Origin: an uncultured Eubacteriales bacterium
Lineage (GTDB): Bacteria; Bacillota; Clostridia; Christensenellales; Borkfalkiaceae
Reading direction: 5' to 3'
Assembly (NCBI GenBank): GCA_905207385.1
Contig: CAJLLH010000018.1
Coordinates: 1 to 13,837 of the forward strand
DNA length: 13,837 nucleotides
Positions within the stretch are counted from its first letter, which is position 1; every line of letters starts with the position of its first letter. The notes below the pieces were generated by a model. The model did no database searches and had not been told where the DNA came from. It worked only from the letters and a program-made list of their open reading frames with translations. A program made the position numbers and the translations under genes. Below, piece by piece: positions 13,091-13,837 of this stretch.

Positions 13091-13789
13091 TCATACGCCC
13101 TCTATTATAGTTCTTATCTGACCCATTTCCTCGTCTAGCTGCGCGCTCTTTTCGGCGCAGGCTAAAAGGCGCTTTGCCGTGGACGCCGCAAGCTCGGGCG
13201 GGAGGTTCTTTTTATAGCGCAACTTGTGTTCCAGATTTGCCCAGAATTCCATTGCTATTGTTCTGAGCTGAACTTCCACCTTCATAAACCGCTTTTCGTC
13301 CTGCAAAAAAATAGGCGTTTCTATTATAAGGTGAAGGCTGCGGTAGCCGTTGGGCTTGGGATTTTTTATGTAGTCCTTGGCGGTTATAAGCTTTACGTCG
13401 TCCTGCTTTAAAAGGCAGTCGGCGAGCATATAAATATCGTCTTTGAACGAACATATTACGCGCACGCCCGCTATATCGGTAAGATTTTTTTCCAAAGATG
13501 CGAAAGTTTTGGGGAAATCTTTGCGCGAAAGCTTTTCAAGAATGCTTTCCGGCGATTTAAGGCGCGACTTTATTGTATCTATCGGGTTGCGTTCGTGCCG
13601 CGAAGAAAACTGCTCGTCAAGCACCCTGAACTTTGTTTCCACCTCCATTATGGCGCATTTATAGTAAGACATAAGTCTGCGGAATTTTTCAAGAGCGTCG
13701 CGCGTGCGCACGGCGTCGCCCGTAGAAAGCGCCTCTATTATAGTGCTCCAAGCTCCGCCCGAAGGCAGGCTGCTGTTATCTGCATTCAT
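13091..13789 (-). CDS. Small alarmone synthetase (RelQ/RelP-type GTP pyrophosphokinase)
   Basis: A 232-residue, single-domain RelA/SpoT-type synthetase that transfers pyrophosphate from ATP to GTP or GDP to make (p)ppGpp. Visible synthetase motifs: DIAGVRV (105-111), KPNGYRSLH (145-153) with the nucleotide-binding Tyr, and EVQLRTIAMEFWANLEHK (172-189). There is no hydrolase, TGS or ACT domain, and the length fits the RelQ/RelP class. The C-terminal helices are the part used for tetramer formation in this class. GGAG lies 6-7 nt before the ATG at 13789, and a -10 box is seen upstream. It has its own terminator, so it is probably not co-transcribed with the ESCRT/TIR cluster. Choosing between RelQ and RelP would need a tree. 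Confidence 0.92.
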   Translation of the reverse strand: MNADNSSLPSGGAWSTIIEALSTGDAVRTRDALEKFRRLMSYYKCAIMEVETKFRVLDEQFSSRHERNPIDTIKSRLKSPESILEKLSRKDFPKTFASLEKNLTDIAGVRVICSFKDDIYMLADCLLKQDDVKLITAKDYIKNPKPNGYRSLHLIIETPIFLQDEKRFMKVEVQLRTIAMEFWANLEHKLRYKKNLPPELAASTAKRLLACAEKSAQLDEEMGQIRTIIEGV

Positions 13790-13821
13790 ACATAACTCCG
13801 TAATTTTTAATCATTGAATTT

Positions 13822-13827
13822 ATTATA
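13822..13827 (-). promoter_or_regulatory. -10 box of the relQ-type gene
   Basis: TATAAT on the minus strand about 35 nt before the ATG at 13789. The matching -35 would lie beyond the end of the window, so the promoter cannot be confirmed. Confidence 0.4.
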
Positions 13828-13837
13828 CATCGCTTTT

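Noticed and set aside
13027..13789. Alarmone synthetase as first gene of the ESCRT/TIR operon
   Set aside because: A good terminator follows it and a separate promoter precedes the SPFH gene.

Overview
All convincing genes in this window lie on the minus strand, so they read from high to low coordinates. Strong GGAGG-type ribosome binding sites, ATG/GTG/TTG starts, consensus sigma-A-type promoters and the gene families (RelQ-type synthetase, YdjI-like SPFH protein, MarR/ABC export unit) point to a low-to-mid GC Bacillota, probably a clostridial lineage; that placement is inference. No tRNA, rRNA, CRISPR array or transposase was seen.

Layout in reading order. (1) 13789-13091: a small alarmone synthetase (RelQ/RelP type) followed by its own terminator at 13027-13050. 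(2) 12972-12775: a spacer with a 74-nt perfect palindrome and a promoter (TTTACA-17-TAATAT). (3) 12774-4475: an eight-gene, same-strand cluster with short gaps that looks like one operon: SPFH protein with two zinc ribbons; one-TM coiled protein; two ESCRT-III/Snf7-like proteins; two paralogous zinc-ribbon/TPR/TIR proteins; a Vps4/katanin-like AAA ATPase with an MIT-like N-terminus; and a zinc-ribbon trypsin-like protease. A long hairpin at 4367-4397 ends it. (4) 4215-41: a separate unit with a perfect TTGACA-17-TATAAT promoter and a TTACA-N5-TGTAA palindrome at the start site. It encodes an ABC ATPase (frameshifted), a large FtsX/MacB-type permease and a MarR-family regulator.

The striking part is (3). 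It pairs what look like eukaryote-style ESCRT-III subunits with a Vps4-like unfoldase: the AAA protein has an MIT-like domain, and one ESCRT-III-like protein ends in an MIM1-like motif that could bind it. Around this core sit an SPFH scaffold, a membrane-anchored coiled protein, an intact-looking TIR (possible NADase), a second TIR whose putative catalytic Glu is Gln, and a cytoplasmic serine protease. Four of the eight proteins carry zinc ribbons. My reading is a membrane-remodelling or membrane-damage-sensing machine coupled to TIR and protease effectors, plausibly anti-phage or envelope-stress. The function is inferred from domains and context only. The ABC/MarR unit and the RelQ gene are probably separate transcription units.

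The ABC ATPase frameshift is also notable. The break sits at a heptamer A AAA AAG in the correct frame for -1 slippage, next to a small hairpin, and a -1 shift there restores a full-length ATPase. A 7-nt deletion or an assembly error are the competing explanations.
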